Assembly: GCA_016235445.1 (NCBI GenBank) | Contig: JACRLB010000029.1 | Span: forward strand, 1-64,000 | Direction: 5' to 3' | DNA: 64,000 bases | Origin: Chloroflexota bacterium | GTDB lineage: Bacteria > Chloroflexota > Anaerolineae > Anaerolineales > Villigracilaceae | Part shown: positions 42,113-50,966 of the stretch, in pieces | How positions within the stretch are numbered: position 1 is the first letter of the stretch | How the letters are laid out: each line of letters begins with the position of its first letter | Position numbers and translations under genes: made by a program | The notes under the pieces: model-generated | The model's database searches: none | What the model saw: only the letters and a program-made list of their open reading frames with translations | Told to the model about the DNA's origin: nothing

Positions 42113-42144
42113 AACCCGTCGTCATTCAATGACGACGGGTTTTG
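42113..42144 (+). terminator. Rho-independent terminator
   Basis: AACCCGTCGTCATT pairs with AATGACGACGGGTT, followed by TTGATTT. Confidence 0.82.
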
Positions 42145-42199
42145 ATTTAATACCTTAAGGTACAATAAAAATGTCACCCCACTTCGCAAGGAACAATAC

Positions 42200-43534
42200 A
42201 TGTCAACCATCAAACGAATCGTCTTTCTGTTTCTGCTCTCCGCTTTCGCACTGCAATCCTGCCAGGCATGGCCGCGCTTTAATGACAAACGCCCAAATTT
42301 TCTGGTCATCATTACCGACGATCAGCGCTTTGACACCATGGAATATATGCCAAATACCCGGCAGTTGATTTTCGACCAGGGCGTCACTTTTTCCAGCGGA
42401 TACGTCACCACCCCGTTTTGCTGTCCGAGCCGCGCAAGCATTCTCACAGGCATGTATGCCAGCAACCACGAAGTTTATGTAAATGAAGACAAGCTGAATT
42501 ACAAGACCGTTGTGGAGGATATGCACAAAAACGGATATTACACCGGCCTGGTGGGGAAGTACCTGAATTCGTGGGATGGAGCCGAAAGACCCGAATATGA
42601 TTATTGGGTGTCGTTTTGGGGCGGCACGGTCCCATCCTATTACGACCCGGACTTAAATGTAAATGGAACCTGGTCCAAACATACGGGCTACATCACTTAT
42701 TTGTTCAAAGACTACGTCAACGAATTTTTGGATCAGGCCGCAAACCAGCGCAAGCCATTCCTCCTCATCTTTGCGCCGAACGCGCCCCATGCCCCCTTCA
42801 CGCCTGCGGATGAAGACAAGGGACTTTATCAAGACCTGCCGCCCTATCGCCCTGAAAACTATAACGAAGAGAATATTTCAGACAAGCCCCTCTCGATTGC
42901 AGGGAAGCCCCTGCTCACAGAAGAGGATTCGACCACAATCGAAAACGTCCGCCGCAGGCAGATATTGACTCTCACATCGTTGGATCGTTCCATCGCGGAG
43001 ATCATGCAGAAATTGGAAGCCACCGGTGAAATGGACAACACTGTCGTCATCTTCATCTCTGACAATGGCAAGCATTGGGGCGAGCACCGCCTGGATACAA
43101 AAAGCACCGCCTATGAAGAATCAGTGAAGGTCCCGTTTGCGATTCGGTATCCGCCGCTTGTTCCCGCTCCATACACCGAAGACCGCCTCGTCGCCAATGT
43201 TGACATTGCCCCCACGCTGTATGAACTCTCCGAGACAAAAATGCCAGACACCGTGGATGGGCTTTCGCTTGTGCCTTTACTGCAAGGCGCGGAGGATTGG
43301 CGCACCTGCCTGCTGCTCGAAGCCTGGCCAGACAGGGGCCACTGGACCGCCATCCACACCGGGCAATATGTTTACATCGAGACCGATGACGACCTCTCCG
43401 AATTCTACGACTTGTCCATTGACCCGTACGAAATGGATAACCTGATCGACGCCGAGGAATATCAGTCCATCATTCTGGGTTTACAGGAAACCTTGAAAAA
43501 AGAAAAAGAGTCGAATCCATCCCCTGGGAATTGA
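42200..43534 (+). CDS. Sulfatase lipoprotein (type I, formylglycine)
   Basis: The protein has 444 residues. The signal peptide ends in lipobox ALQSC at about residue 21. Metal-binding Asps are in LVIITDDQRFDTM. The activation motif FCCPSRASILTGMYASNH carries C-x-P-S-R, so its cysteine should be turned to formylglycine. A VIFISDNGKHWGEHR segment supplies further metal and sulfate ligands. The overall order matches N-acetylglucosamine-6-sulfatase/arylsulfatase-type enzymes acting on sulfated glycans outside the cell. AAGGA precedes ATG. Activation needs an FGE; the FGE-fold protein at 3277-4185 lacks the cysteine pair. Confidence 0.9.
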   Translation: MSTIKRIVFLFLLSAFALQSCQAWPRFNDKRPNFLVIITDDQRFDTMEYMPNTRQLIFDQGVTFSSGYVTTPFCCPSRASILTGMYASNHEVYVNEDKLNYKTVVEDMHKNGYYTGLVGKYLNSWDGAERPEYDYWVSFWGGTVPSYYDPDLNVNGTWSKHTGYITYLFKDYVNEFLDQAANQRKPFLLIFAPNAPHAPFTPADEDKGLYQDLPPYRPENYNEENISDKPLSIAGKPLLTEEDSTTIENVRRRQILTLTSLDRSIAEIMQKLEATGEMDNTVVIFISDNGKHWGEHRLDTKSTAYEESVKVPFAIRYPPLVPAPYTEDRLVANVDIAPTLYELSETKMPDTVDGLSLVPLLQGAEDWRTCLLLEAWPDRGHWTAIHTGQYVYIETDDDLSEFYDLSIDPYEMDNLIDAEEYQSIILGLQETLKKEKESNPSPGN

Positions 43535-43550
43535 CCCAAATTCGCTTGGA

Positions 43551-43640
43551 GCGCGGACTTCAGTCCGTTTGCAAAAGTTCTTACGTTTTTGAACTCCTTT
43601 GTGAACTTCGTGCCCTTTGTGGTTAAAAAAGGTTTTTGCA
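43551..43640. repeat. CGGACTTCAGTCCG hairpin plus CCTTTGTG word repeat
   Basis: CGGACTTCAGTCCG forms a small hairpin. CTCCTTTGTGAACTTCGTG and CCCTTTGTGGTTAAAAAAGG follow, in the vocabulary of the PAL-A and PAL-G interiors. Only one arm is seen. Confidence 0.4.
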
Positions 43641-43653
43641 GTGGAGTCACGAG

Positions 43654-44199
43654 TTATGCAACATCTTTTTGACTGTACATTTTTCGTAGATTTTTCAGGA
43701 TGGTACCGCCATCGTTGAAGCCAAGCGGGAGGAAAATTTGCAGGGTGTAAACGAATATATTTTCGAGCAAGGCAAACATGCCCAGCCAGAACCAGTTTCC
43801 GCGCCAGAGGGGAAGAAGCAGGTAAAAAATAATGGACAGCAACCCGTTGATGATTGGGCCGCCCAGCGCGCGGCGGATGTGAATGGACGGCGGCAAATCT
43901 GGCTCATCTTTTGGGTAATGCGTGAGGGCAAAGATGGCAAGTGTGCCAAAGGTTATTCCGATCATCGGGTAGCCGGTGCGTTTGGCGGCGTAGGAGTGGC
44001 CGAGGCCGTGGATCAGTTCAAAGGTCCAGTGAAGAAGCGTGGCAATGAATCCCATGAGGATTGCCTGGCTAAATGGAATGTCAAAACCAAAACGGGCAAT
44101 GGCTGTGAATCCAATCCACAGAATCAAGGCGCCTGCAAACGCCAGCGGCAGGATGCCGATTTGTAAACCGAATAACCTGCCAATGTGAATTGATTTCAT
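43654..44199 (-). CDS. M50-like membrane protein lacking the catalytic glutamate
   Basis: The protein has 181 residues and about four helices. The site-2-protease (M50) framework is present: IHGLGHSYAAKRTGYP at the first metal site and FNDGGTI in place of the NPxDGG-like second. The usual HExxH reads HGLGH, so the general-base Glu is Gly and peptidase activity is unlikely. It may be a regulator or chaperone-type pseudoprotease. Its start is 2 nt past the stop of the SDR gene, so it is last in that unit. A fully active M50 homolog is at 58357-59115. Confidence 0.68.
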   Translation of the reverse strand: MKSIHIGRLFGLQIGILPLAFAGALILWIGFTAIARFGFDIPFSQAILMGFIATLLHWTFELIHGLGHSYAAKRTGYPMIGITFGTLAIFALTHYPKDEPDLPPSIHIRRALGGPIINGLLSIIFYLLLPLWRGNWFWLGMFALLENIFVYTLQIFLPLGFNDGGTILKNLRKMYSQKDVA

Positions 44200-44200
44200 G

Positions 44201-45175
44201 CTACATCCCGAGTAGTTTCATTTCATGCTTCAAGGTTTCAGTGAGGCCTTCTTTGAGCTGGCGCGGGTTGTAGCCAAGTTCGCGTCTGGCTTTGCTGTTG
44301 TTGCCAATGTAGGTAACGCCTGCAATGGAGCGCAAGCCTTCGCCCGTGTAGCTTTCGGGGACAGGGATGAATCGATCAAACACGTACATCATCGCAGACA
44401 TCGCGTGGATCATGCCTGCTGGCACAGCCATCGGCAGGCGCACGCCGGTGATTTCTTTTGCGATTTTAAGCGCATCGATAAATGTATGCGTCGGCCCGCA
44501 GACGTTGTAGCTTTCGCCGACTTTGCCTTTTTCCATGGCGAGCCAGTGCGCGTGAGCGATGTCATCCACGTGCGCCCATGAGTAGGCGGTTTTTTGCGGC
44601 ATGACGGGCAATTCTTTTTTCAGGTATTGAATAAAGGTTGTGCGGACAACGCTTGTATCTCCAGTTCCATACACAAGCCCTGGTTGAACGATGACAAGCG
44701 GCAGTCCATCTCGGATCATTTTTTCGGCAAGATCGTGCGCGCCCGCTTTGGTTTCTTCGTAGACGCTGATATACCTGCCCGTGAAGCGATAGGTCTCGTC
44801 CGCTTCCACGCCTTGCGTATCCGAGTTGACCGCCAGCGTGCTGGTGTACACGCCTTTGGGGATGTTGAGTTCCTTCATCAACTCGAGCACATTGCGCGTG
44901 CCATCCACGTTGATGGCATACGCCTGGCTTTTATCCCGCACGCCGACTTTATACCAACCCGCCACGTGGAAGACTCCATCCACGCCTGTCATCGCTTTTC
45001 GCATGGATTCTTTTTCGGTCACATCGCCTTTGTGTAGAGCAACGCCGATCTCAGAGAGGTCTTTTGCTTTTTCGGGACTGCGAACAACGGCAATGACATC
45101 GTGCCCCGCCTCCCGCAGTTGGCGGGCCAAACGTCCGCCGATAAAACCAGTTGCGCCAGTGATAAAGTATTTCAT
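44201..45175 (-). CDS. NAD-dependent epimerase/dehydratase (extended SDR)
   Basis: The protein has 324 residues. The nucleotide motif is FITGATGFIGGRLARQL, with LHKGDVTEKESM and GVDGVFHVAGWYKVG, and the catalytic pair YEETKAGAHDLAEKM. The domain is the dihydroflavonol-reductase/epimerase type; the substrate is likely a sugar nucleotide, ketone or steroid-like compound. It has no signal peptide. It neighbours other SDR and isoprenoid-type enzymes. Confidence 0.85.
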   Translation of the reverse strand: MKYFITGATGFIGGRLARQLREAGHDVIAVVRSPEKAKDLSEIGVALHKGDVTEKESMRKAMTGVDGVFHVAGWYKVGVRDKSQAYAINVDGTRNVLELMKELNIPKGVYTSTLAVNSDTQGVEADETYRFTGRYISVYEETKAGAHDLAEKMIRDGLPLVIVQPGLVYGTGDTSVVRTTFIQYLKKELPVMPQKTAYSWAHVDDIAHAHWLAMEKGKVGESYNVCGPTHTFIDALKIAKEITGVRLPMAVPAGMIHAMSAMMYVFDRFIPVPESYTGEGLRSIAGVTYIGNNSKARRELGYNPRQLKEGLTETLKHEMKLLGM

Positions 45176-45213
45176 GAGTTGATTCCTTTTTTTTCAAATA
45201 TCCGCTGATTGTA

Positions 45214-46083
45214 TCAACTCTTTGTTTGTTTTTTACACCATTCTTTCAATGTGATTGTTGGCGTACCCAGCAGTCGGTTTGCTTCCTCAGGCGAGCCGTC
45301 CTCGCCCCACCTTTCGTAATGCGTCATCAACGTCGCTGTACTTTTCCATTCGGCGTTGAAGGTCAGCGCGCCCATCACCGATAACATCTTTGTTGAGATC
45401 GGCGCAACTTTCACACCCGCATGTTCGGCATAAATTTTCATCGCTTCGCCCATCGTCAATGCTTCGGGTCCGAAAATATAAAATTCCTTGTTCAGCGTTT
45501 CATCGGTCTGATAACTCTTCGAAACCATGCGCGCGTAATCTTCTGCCGCAATCCAATGCAGTGGGTGGATTTGATTCCCGATCAGCGAAATGCTTTTGCC
45601 TTGAACGAATATTGGAAGTGTCTCCATGAACCACGTTGCGCGGAAGATGGTGTACTGCACGCCGCTGGACACGAGAGCCGCTTCGCCCCTAACTTTTGAC
45701 CTGCTCTCTGGCGTATCAGCCTTTTCCTCGCTGACGGCGTACGCCGAGATGAGCGTAACTCGTCCCACGCCGACAGCCTTCGCCGCCTCCGCGATTCGCT
45801 TCACGCCGAAATGATCGGCGCGTTCGTAATCTGCCTCGCTGGGACCGCCCTTCACGTTGATGTGGACTCCGTCACAGCCTTGCATGGCGGCTTTCAATGA
45901 CTCTGTATCTTCATAATCGCCCTGGGCGAATTCATATCCATCGCCCATGATGGATTTTGCTTTTTCGATGGAACGCGCCAGCAAGCGGACCTTGAATCCA
46001 TCCGCCTTGAGTTGTTGCGCGACAGGCTTGCCGAGCATACCCGTCCCGCCGATAACGAGGACGGCTTTGTTTGTATTTGTCAT
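45214..46083 (-). CDS. NmrA-like NAD(P)-binding protein
   Basis: The protein has 289 residues. The N-terminus VLVIGGTGMLGKPVAQQLKADGFKVRLLARS is an atypical-SDR nucleotide site. VGVGRVTLISAYAVSEEKADTPESRSKVRGEAAL follows, with no conserved YxxxK. It resembles NmrA/HSCARG and quinone-oxidoreductase-2 proteins that sense or reduce quinones or the NADPH state. AAGGAAAC precedes ATG, and its start overlaps the stop of the CPBP gene upstream (ATGA). Confidence 0.8.
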   Translation of the reverse strand: MTNTNKAVLVIGGTGMLGKPVAQQLKADGFKVRLLARSIEKAKSIMGDGYEFAQGDYEDTESLKAAMQGCDGVHINVKGGPSEADYERADHFGVKRIAEAAKAVGVGRVTLISAYAVSEEKADTPESRSKVRGEAALVSSGVQYTIFRATWFMETLPIFVQGKSISLIGNQIHPLHWIAAEDYARMVSKSYQTDETLNKEFYIFGPEALTMGEAMKIYAEHAGVKVAPISTKMLSVMGALTFNAEWKSTATLMTHYERWGEDGSPEEANRLLGTPTITLKEWCKKQTKS

Positions 46084-46790
46084 TTAATTGTTTCCTTGTT
46101 ACTCATCAAAATCATTGATGTGATGATGACCACGTCTTGCACGAAATGGATTGCCCATGCGAGAAACAATCCTTGTGTTTCCACGAGTGACATGGCAAGC
46201 AGCCAGCCGAGGAAGCCTGCCATCAACACGCCGATGAATCCGCTGGGAGTTCCAAAATAATGAGGCAGTCCGAATATCACGCCAGAGATGAGCAGGATGA
46301 TTGGCGCGGAAAGAATTCCATACAGCGGCGAGACAATTCCGATTCTGAAAATCGCTTCTTCTGAAAAAGCATTTGCCATTGAAAAGGGAATTGCCCAGAG
46401 CAGGCTGAATAGAAAGTAACGATAATCCACGCCAGCTTTTTTCAACTGGAAGAACATGAAAATGCCTGTACCGAGCGTGATCCACAATCCAAGCGTTGAG
46501 GCGATTTCAAGCCAGGTCTCGTTGCCTGTGATTCCCAGCCATGCGATCTGGCTAATGTGCGCGCGAATATCTCCGATGCGAAAGAAGAGTGCGAAGCTCG
46601 CGGGGTTAAGTAAATATACGAATGCCAAAACGATGGCAGACAGAATTAACTGCATGGATTGAAATTTGATTTGAAAATCCACTACCGAGTTTTGGTTGAA
46701 CACGGTTTTGATTTTGGCAGTCAAAGGTCGCAGGGAGAAAATGCCTGCGATGGCGAGGGCAATTATCAGGGCGGTCAGAAGCGGTATCAC
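46080..46790 (-). CDS. CPBP family intramembrane metalloprotease (first)
   Basis: The protein has 236 residues and about seven helices. The CPBP/Abi motifs are all present: SEEAIFRIGI (EExxxR), a VIFGLPHYFG segment and AIHFVQDV. In eukaryotes such enzymes are CAAX prenyl proteases; in bacteria they act in bacteriocin immunity, surface-protein cleavage or unknown roles. The start is GTG 46790, preceded by GGGAGG. A second CPBP gene lies immediately upstream. Confidence 0.85.
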   Translation of the reverse strand: MIPLLTALIIALAIAGIFSLRPLTAKIKTVFNQNSVVDFQIKFQSMQLILSAIVLAFVYLLNPASFALFFRIGDIRAHISQIAWLGITGNETWLEIASTLGLWITLGTGIFMFFQLKKAGVDYRYFLFSLLWAIPFSMANAFSEEAIFRIGIVSPLYGILSAPIILLISGVIFGLPHYFGTPSGFIGVLMAGFLGWLLAMSLVETQGLFLAWAIHFVQDVVIITSMILMSNKETIK

Positions 46791-46791
46791 A

Positions 46792-47526
46792 TCAGCCTCC
46801 CAGCGTCACCACGATGAAAATCGTCTCGACGATATTCAAAGCCAGATGCGCGGCAAACGGAGCGATGATATTTTTGCGCGACACTCTCAGCCATGCGAAG
46901 AGTCCGCCCGCCACGATGCCCGTCAGCAGGATGTACCAGAATCCGCCCGTCCAGTGCAGGATGCCGAAGAAGAACATCGAAAGCGCGATGGCAACGGGCT
47001 GGCTGAATCGTCCGAGCAGGCGCGTGAGCCCGTAGCCGCGATAAATGCTTTCTTCCACGAACGGCGCGAGCAGTACATCCGCAATCGCAAACGGGATGAG
47101 CGACGCGCCGAGGGTTGTCAGCAATTCGCCCGCGGGGACGTAATCCCAAATTTGCTGGAGACTCGTCAGCATGGGGGTGAGGATGGTAACGTAAAGCAGG
47201 GCAAGCGCAATTCCAGGGATGGCGCCGATCAGCGCTTCGCGCCAAAGTTGTTGACCGTCCCCCACGCGGAGCGTCCAGCCGATGTCTTTCCATGTGAGTC
47301 CATCGCGTTTCATGGACTTCATCAGAATGAACAACAACCAAATTTGCACCACCACCAGTTGGTACGGCGTGGACTCGGCAACCATTTGTGGAATCGCGTC
47401 CACGTTTTGTCCCTGCGTGGCGACGCCGAAGTAAATGGATGCGGCAACGATGGCAAGCAGAAACAGAATCGGCGCGGCGAGCAGAGTCCACCAGACGCGG
47501 GTAAATTTTTGAGAAGGATTATTCAT
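46792..47526 (-). CDS. CPBP family intramembrane metalloprotease (second)
   Basis: The protein has 244 residues and about seven helices. Motifs are PFVEESIYRGYGLTRLLG (EExxxR), a FFGILHWTGG segment and FAAHLALN. It shares order with the adjacent CPBP but is well diverged, so an old duplication. AAGGAG precedes ATG. It ends 2 nt before the next gene's GTG. Confidence 0.87.
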   Translation of the reverse strand: MNNPSQKFTRVWWTLLAAPILFLLAIVAASIYFGVATQGQNVDAIPQMVAESTPYQLVVVQIWLLFILMKSMKRDGLTWKDIGWTLRVGDGQQLWREALIGAIPGIALALLYVTILTPMLTSLQQIWDYVPAGELLTTLGASLIPFAIADVLLAPFVEESIYRGYGLTRLLGRFSQPVAIALSMFFFGILHWTGGFWYILLTGIVAGGLFAWLRVSRKNIIAPFAAHLALNIVETIFIVVTLGG

Positions 47527-47535
47527 GTTTGCTCC

Positions 47536-49686
47536 TTATTTTATTTTGAGAATTTCGAGCGCCTTGGCAGTAGACTCACCGCCTTGATACGAGCCTGCCA
47601 GGTTTCCATTTTTATCCAACACGGCAAATGCGGCGGTTTTGTTGGTGTTCTTGAAGCCAAAGGATTTTGTCACACTTCCATCCCAGTCGGGAAGGATGAC
47701 AATGTAATCTTGCGGCGCGAGTCCTTTGCCAAGGGACGCGGCGGCTTTGTTGTAACTTTCCTTCATGGCTTTCTCTGCAAACCCGCGGAAGAGTTTGGGC
47801 ACGGAATGCAAATCCACAATGTTGGCGATGAGCATCGAGTCGCAATTTGCATAATTGCTTTCCGCGCGGATGGCTTCGTTGACTTGCGCGGCGGCATCGG
47901 CGGTTTCTTGCGTGTGGAAGATCAACACGGCGGGCTTGCCGATTTTGTCTAGCGAAATTTCGCGTTCTGAAACAGCGGTTTTCAGGGTTGTTGCTGGTAA
48001 TTGGTGATTGGTAATTAGTGATTGACTTGTGCTGGAATTAGCCGAAACGTCACTGTCCACTGATAACTGCTCACTGCTCACTGATGACTGTTCACTGGGA
48101 GCCATCATCATCATCATCAACATCACTTTCGTGCCGTCCATCTGACCAATGACCATGCGCGAGGTTTCGCGTCCCGACATCAATGCCGCGCTCATGCCGC
48201 CGCCGAATGTCCATGCGCCTGTGAGAAATAAATTGGAGATCGGGGTCTTGGCTTGCAAGCGACCTGAGTACATGTTTTCAATAGTTTGTTCGGTTCCATA
48301 AATTGCGCCGCCCACATTGCGGCTGTAACGCCAGTTGGTGATGGGTGTGGCGATCTCTTTGTATTTGATGGAGGCGCGCAAACCAGGAATGATTTTTTCA
48401 GCGCGGTCGAGAATCATTTCTGCGGCGGCTTCTTTTAATTCGTTGTATTGCGGGTTGTCGGAATATTTTTCGAGGCTTGCACTGAGCGAAGTCGAAGTGT
48501 TGCCGCCCGTGCCCCAGGTGTTGTCGGTTTTCCAATCAGCGAGGGAAAAGATCGAGAGAACAGAACCAGTTTCGGGGGCGCAGGAAGCGTCCACTTGATC
48601 GTAGTTGGTGATGGCGAGAGCCGTCGCATTAAATTTTCCATCCAGCGCGGCTTGATAATCCGAATCGATATCGTAGCCTTCGCTGATGAAAAGTTCGTGA
48701 TGCTTCCAGCCTTCGGATTTGAGATTGCGATCCAGCCCAAGATAAACGACAAAATTTGAAATGGATGGCGCGGCAGACTCAACCTGGGCTGTGTACTGCT
48801 GGGGAAGATTTTCCCTGCCGACAAATTTGAGCAGGGTGTCTGGCGAGTTCGCGTTGCTGATGATGACATCCGCTTCGACGCGCAAACCTTTTTCGGTTTC
48901 GACAGCCACCGCTCGCCCGTTTTGAATTTCAATTTTATTTACGGTTTGATGATAGCGAATCTCGCCGCCATTTTCTTTGATGGTCTTTTCGATGGCGCGG
49001 CTCATTGCCATGCTTCCGCCTTCGGGATAATACGCGCCGTAAAGATGATAACTGACCCACGGAAAAATATACGCGGCGGCGCTGAGTTGGGCGGGCGGCA
49101 ATCCGTAATAACCCCAAAGAGTTGAGAGCACGGTTTTAAGTTGTTGGTTTTGCGTGAACTGATTCATGAACTCGTCCCAACTCTGCGACATGGCAGAAAG
49201 CATTTTGGGATAGACGGCGGGCATTTGCTCGATGGGCGGGCGTTGACCGATCTCGCCATCCGCGCTGAAACGGCGGACTTGGAAAAATATTTCGATCATC
49301 TCTGCGATCATTGCGCGGATATTTTCTTTTTCAGCAGGGAAGTGGTTAATCAACTCGGCTTCATACGCGACCACATCTGCATGGGCGATGATTTCATGTT
49401 CTGGAAAACGCGCGGTGTAAAACGGATCCATGCGGTGAAAGTGAACGCGATCCAACACGCCCAAATCTTTGAGCACGGGGTACGCCCATCCGCCTGGGCT
49501 TGCGCCGTCCAATGCGTGAAGCGAAACTTCAAAGCGATATTTTCCGCGCCGAAATTCGTGGGCGTATCCGCCGGGGACGGAGTGATGTTCGAGTACGAGA
49601 ACTTTTTTTCCAGCCTTTGCAAGGTAGGCGGCGGCGCTGAGTCCACCGAGTCCTGCGCCGATGATGACGATTTCAAATTTTTCCAT
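47536..49686 (-). CDS. CrtI/carotenoid-isomerase-like FAD oxidoreductase with thioredoxin-like tail
   Basis: The protein has 716 residues. The first 515 are an NAD(P)/FAD-dependent desaturase/isomerase domain: VIIGAGLGGLSAAAYLAKAGKKVLVLE, HSVPGGYAHEFRRGKY, then the C-terminal NLFLTGAWTFGGGMSAALMSGRE. This is the phytoene-desaturase/CrtISO/retinol-saturase family. Residues 517-565 are low complexity and translate repeat DNA (SSVSSEQLSV then LITNHQLP). The last 140 residues look like a thioredoxin-like domain of the AhpC/YtfJ type (GKPAVLIFHTQE then DYIVILPDWDGSVTKSFGF and FAVLDKNGNLAGSYQGG) without an obvious CxxC. Such a fusion is unusual. Confidence 0.8.
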   Translation of the reverse strand: MEKFEIVIIGAGLGGLSAAAYLAKAGKKVLVLEHHSVPGGYAHEFRRGKYRFEVSLHALDGASPGGWAYPVLKDLGVLDRVHFHRMDPFYTARFPEHEIIAHADVVAYEAELINHFPAEKENIRAMIAEMIEIFFQVRRFSADGEIGQRPPIEQMPAVYPKMLSAMSQSWDEFMNQFTQNQQLKTVLSTLWGYYGLPPAQLSAAAYIFPWVSYHLYGAYYPEGGSMAMSRAIEKTIKENGGEIRYHQTVNKIEIQNGRAVAVETEKGLRVEADVIISNANSPDTLLKFVGRENLPQQYTAQVESAAPSISNFVVYLGLDRNLKSEGWKHHELFISEGYDIDSDYQAALDGKFNATALAITNYDQVDASCAPETGSVLSIFSLADWKTDNTWGTGGNTSTSLSASLEKYSDNPQYNELKEAAAEMILDRAEKIIPGLRASIKYKEIATPITNWRYSRNVGGAIYGTEQTIENMYSGRLQAKTPISNLFLTGAWTFGGGMSAALMSGRETSRMVIGQMDGTKVMLMMMMMAPSEQSSVSSEQLSVDSDVSANSSTSQSLITNHQLPATTLKTAVSEREISLDKIGKPAVLIFHTQETADAAAQVNEAIRAESNYANCDSMLIANIVDLHSVPKLFRGFAEKAMKESYNKAAASLGKGLAPQDYIVILPDWDGSVTKSFGFKNTNKTAAFAVLDKNGNLAGSYQGGESTAKALEILKIK
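47992..48108. repeat. Repeat tract inside the CrtI-like gene
   Basis: Direct repeats of TGATTGGTAATTAGTGATTG type (47992-48026) and of CACTGCTCACTGATGACTG type (48051-48108) encode the linker. The second shares a 24-mer core with 1501-1525. Confidence 0.6.
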
Positions 49687-49698
49687 TAAGTTTTCCTT

Positions 49699-50697
49699 TT
49701 ATTTTCTTCCAAGATTTTCAATGACTTCCACGAGATGGGGATCATTTGCCGCGCCGCGGATGTAATTGCCTTCGTCATATTCTTTGTCGTAGATAAACCA
49801 TACAAGGCCCGCAATGGCTGGGTCGTCTTTGAGCAGGGCGTAGGTCTCCGTGATGTGACAATCCTTTGCGGATTGCCCGCCACGAATCTCCGCATCTCCG
49901 ACGACGATGATGGGCTTGTCGAATTGTTTTGCCCAGTTGATGTTCGACAGCGGATTATCCTGATACAGCCACTTTTGAATCGCAGTACGTTCGCAAGATA
50001 CTTCCACTTCTCCAAAAAAGTCGTAGAAGTATGGGTCTACCATAATGACATCAAGACTGGGAGGCGGGTCAAAGTGTGGTCCACTTTCAGGTCTTGCCGA
50101 AACAACTTGCGGATCGTCTGTTGCGGCGAAGGTCATTGAGCTTTGCTTTTCTGTGAAGACCAACTTGAATTCATCTGCATATTGGTTGAGAAAATCCTGA
50201 TCAAGATATACGTTGCGATGGAAGGCGGGTTCGTCAGCGATATAAAATTGGTCAATTTGATCATACACACCCGCACTGATAAGCAGGTCTTTGGTTTGCG
50301 CGAGGGATTGGCGGTAGGCAGTGAAGAATTTTTCGCGATAATCGGGGAATATCTGTTCGTGGAAAGTAGCCACATCAGCAGGCATGGTTTGCTCCGCGTC
50401 GGAATATATAATTTCAAGCGGCGCCTGTTCATTGAGTATGTAAATGATATGCTCGAAGCCAAATGACTTGAGAATTTTTACCTGCTCGGGAGAAATGGCG
50501 AACGCAGTATTTGTGTAGGATGAAATTCTGGCGAGGTCATTGTTGGTTTCACCGTAGAAAAAATATATCCATCCGTAGTAATCAAAAGGGTGCGTGACGG
50601 GAGGTAAAGGCGCGGCAGAGGTTGTAGGTCTGCCACAAGCTAGTGTTGCGATGAGCAGGGCAATCAAGGTAATAGTGAGGCGTGAGGTTGTATTCAT
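49699..50697 (-). CDS. Lipoprotein with glycosidase-like TIM-barrel
   Basis: The protein has 332 residues. The signal peptide ends in LATLAC at about residue 21. The domain (about 35-325) has alternating beta/alpha features typical of TIM barrels. IDQFYIADEPAFHRNVYL has a plausible acid/base Glu after beta-4, LDVIMVDPYFYDFF is a following strand, and a GLVWFIYDKEYDEGNY segment ends the barrel. It could be a glycoside hydrolase-like protein; no named family is recognised. AAGGAG precedes ATG. It is upstream of the CrtI-like gene in the same direction, 12 nt apart. Confidence 0.65.
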   Translation of the reverse strand: MNTTSRLTITLIALLIATLACGRPTTSAAPLPPVTHPFDYYGWIYFFYGETNNDLARISSYTNTAFAISPEQVKILKSFGFEHIIYILNEQAPLEIIYSDAEQTMPADVATFHEQIFPDYREKFFTAYRQSLAQTKDLLISAGVYDQIDQFYIADEPAFHRNVYLDQDFLNQYADEFKLVFTEKQSSMTFAATDDPQVVSARPESGPHFDPPPSLDVIMVDPYFYDFFGEVEVSCERTAIQKWLYQDNPLSNINWAKQFDKPIIVVGDAEIRGGQSAKDCHITETYALLKDDPAIAGLVWFIYDKEYDEGNYIRGAANDPHLVEVIENLGRK

Positions 50698-50778
50698 TGG
50701 TTTCTCCTTATGAATCCCATTCTGATTGAAAATCTTTGGATGGTTGATTCAAGAGGAATACAGGCGCTGTCTGAAAAA

Positions 50779-50966
50779 GTTACAAAAAACGTGGCTCATG
50801 TGTAAGGAGTGTGCAAGCGATTGGCATCGTAACAAAATTCTTAATGCGAATGCCGCGAATTCAACGAATTGCGCGAAAAATTCGCGTGATTCGCCTGATT
50901 TGCCTGATTTGCGTATTTCGCGTTTTGCCTTTCGCACAGAGTCTACACATGAGCCAAAAACGTAAC
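50779..50966. mobile_element. PAL-D element bordering the padR stop
   Basis: The ends are GTTAC-(9)-GGCTCATGTGTA and TACACATGAGCC-(6)-GTAAC, inverted repeats with an indel. The interior is the AATTCGCG/CGCGAATT vocabulary also seen at 125-235 and 968-1062. 188 bp, non-coding. The PadR gene's stop begins at its right border. Confidence 0.75.

Noticed and set aside
46696-47952. Plus-strand ORF of 418 codons
   Set aside because: It is antisense to two CPBP protease genes and the CrtI-like gene with full motifs; His/Arg-rich and without any family feature.
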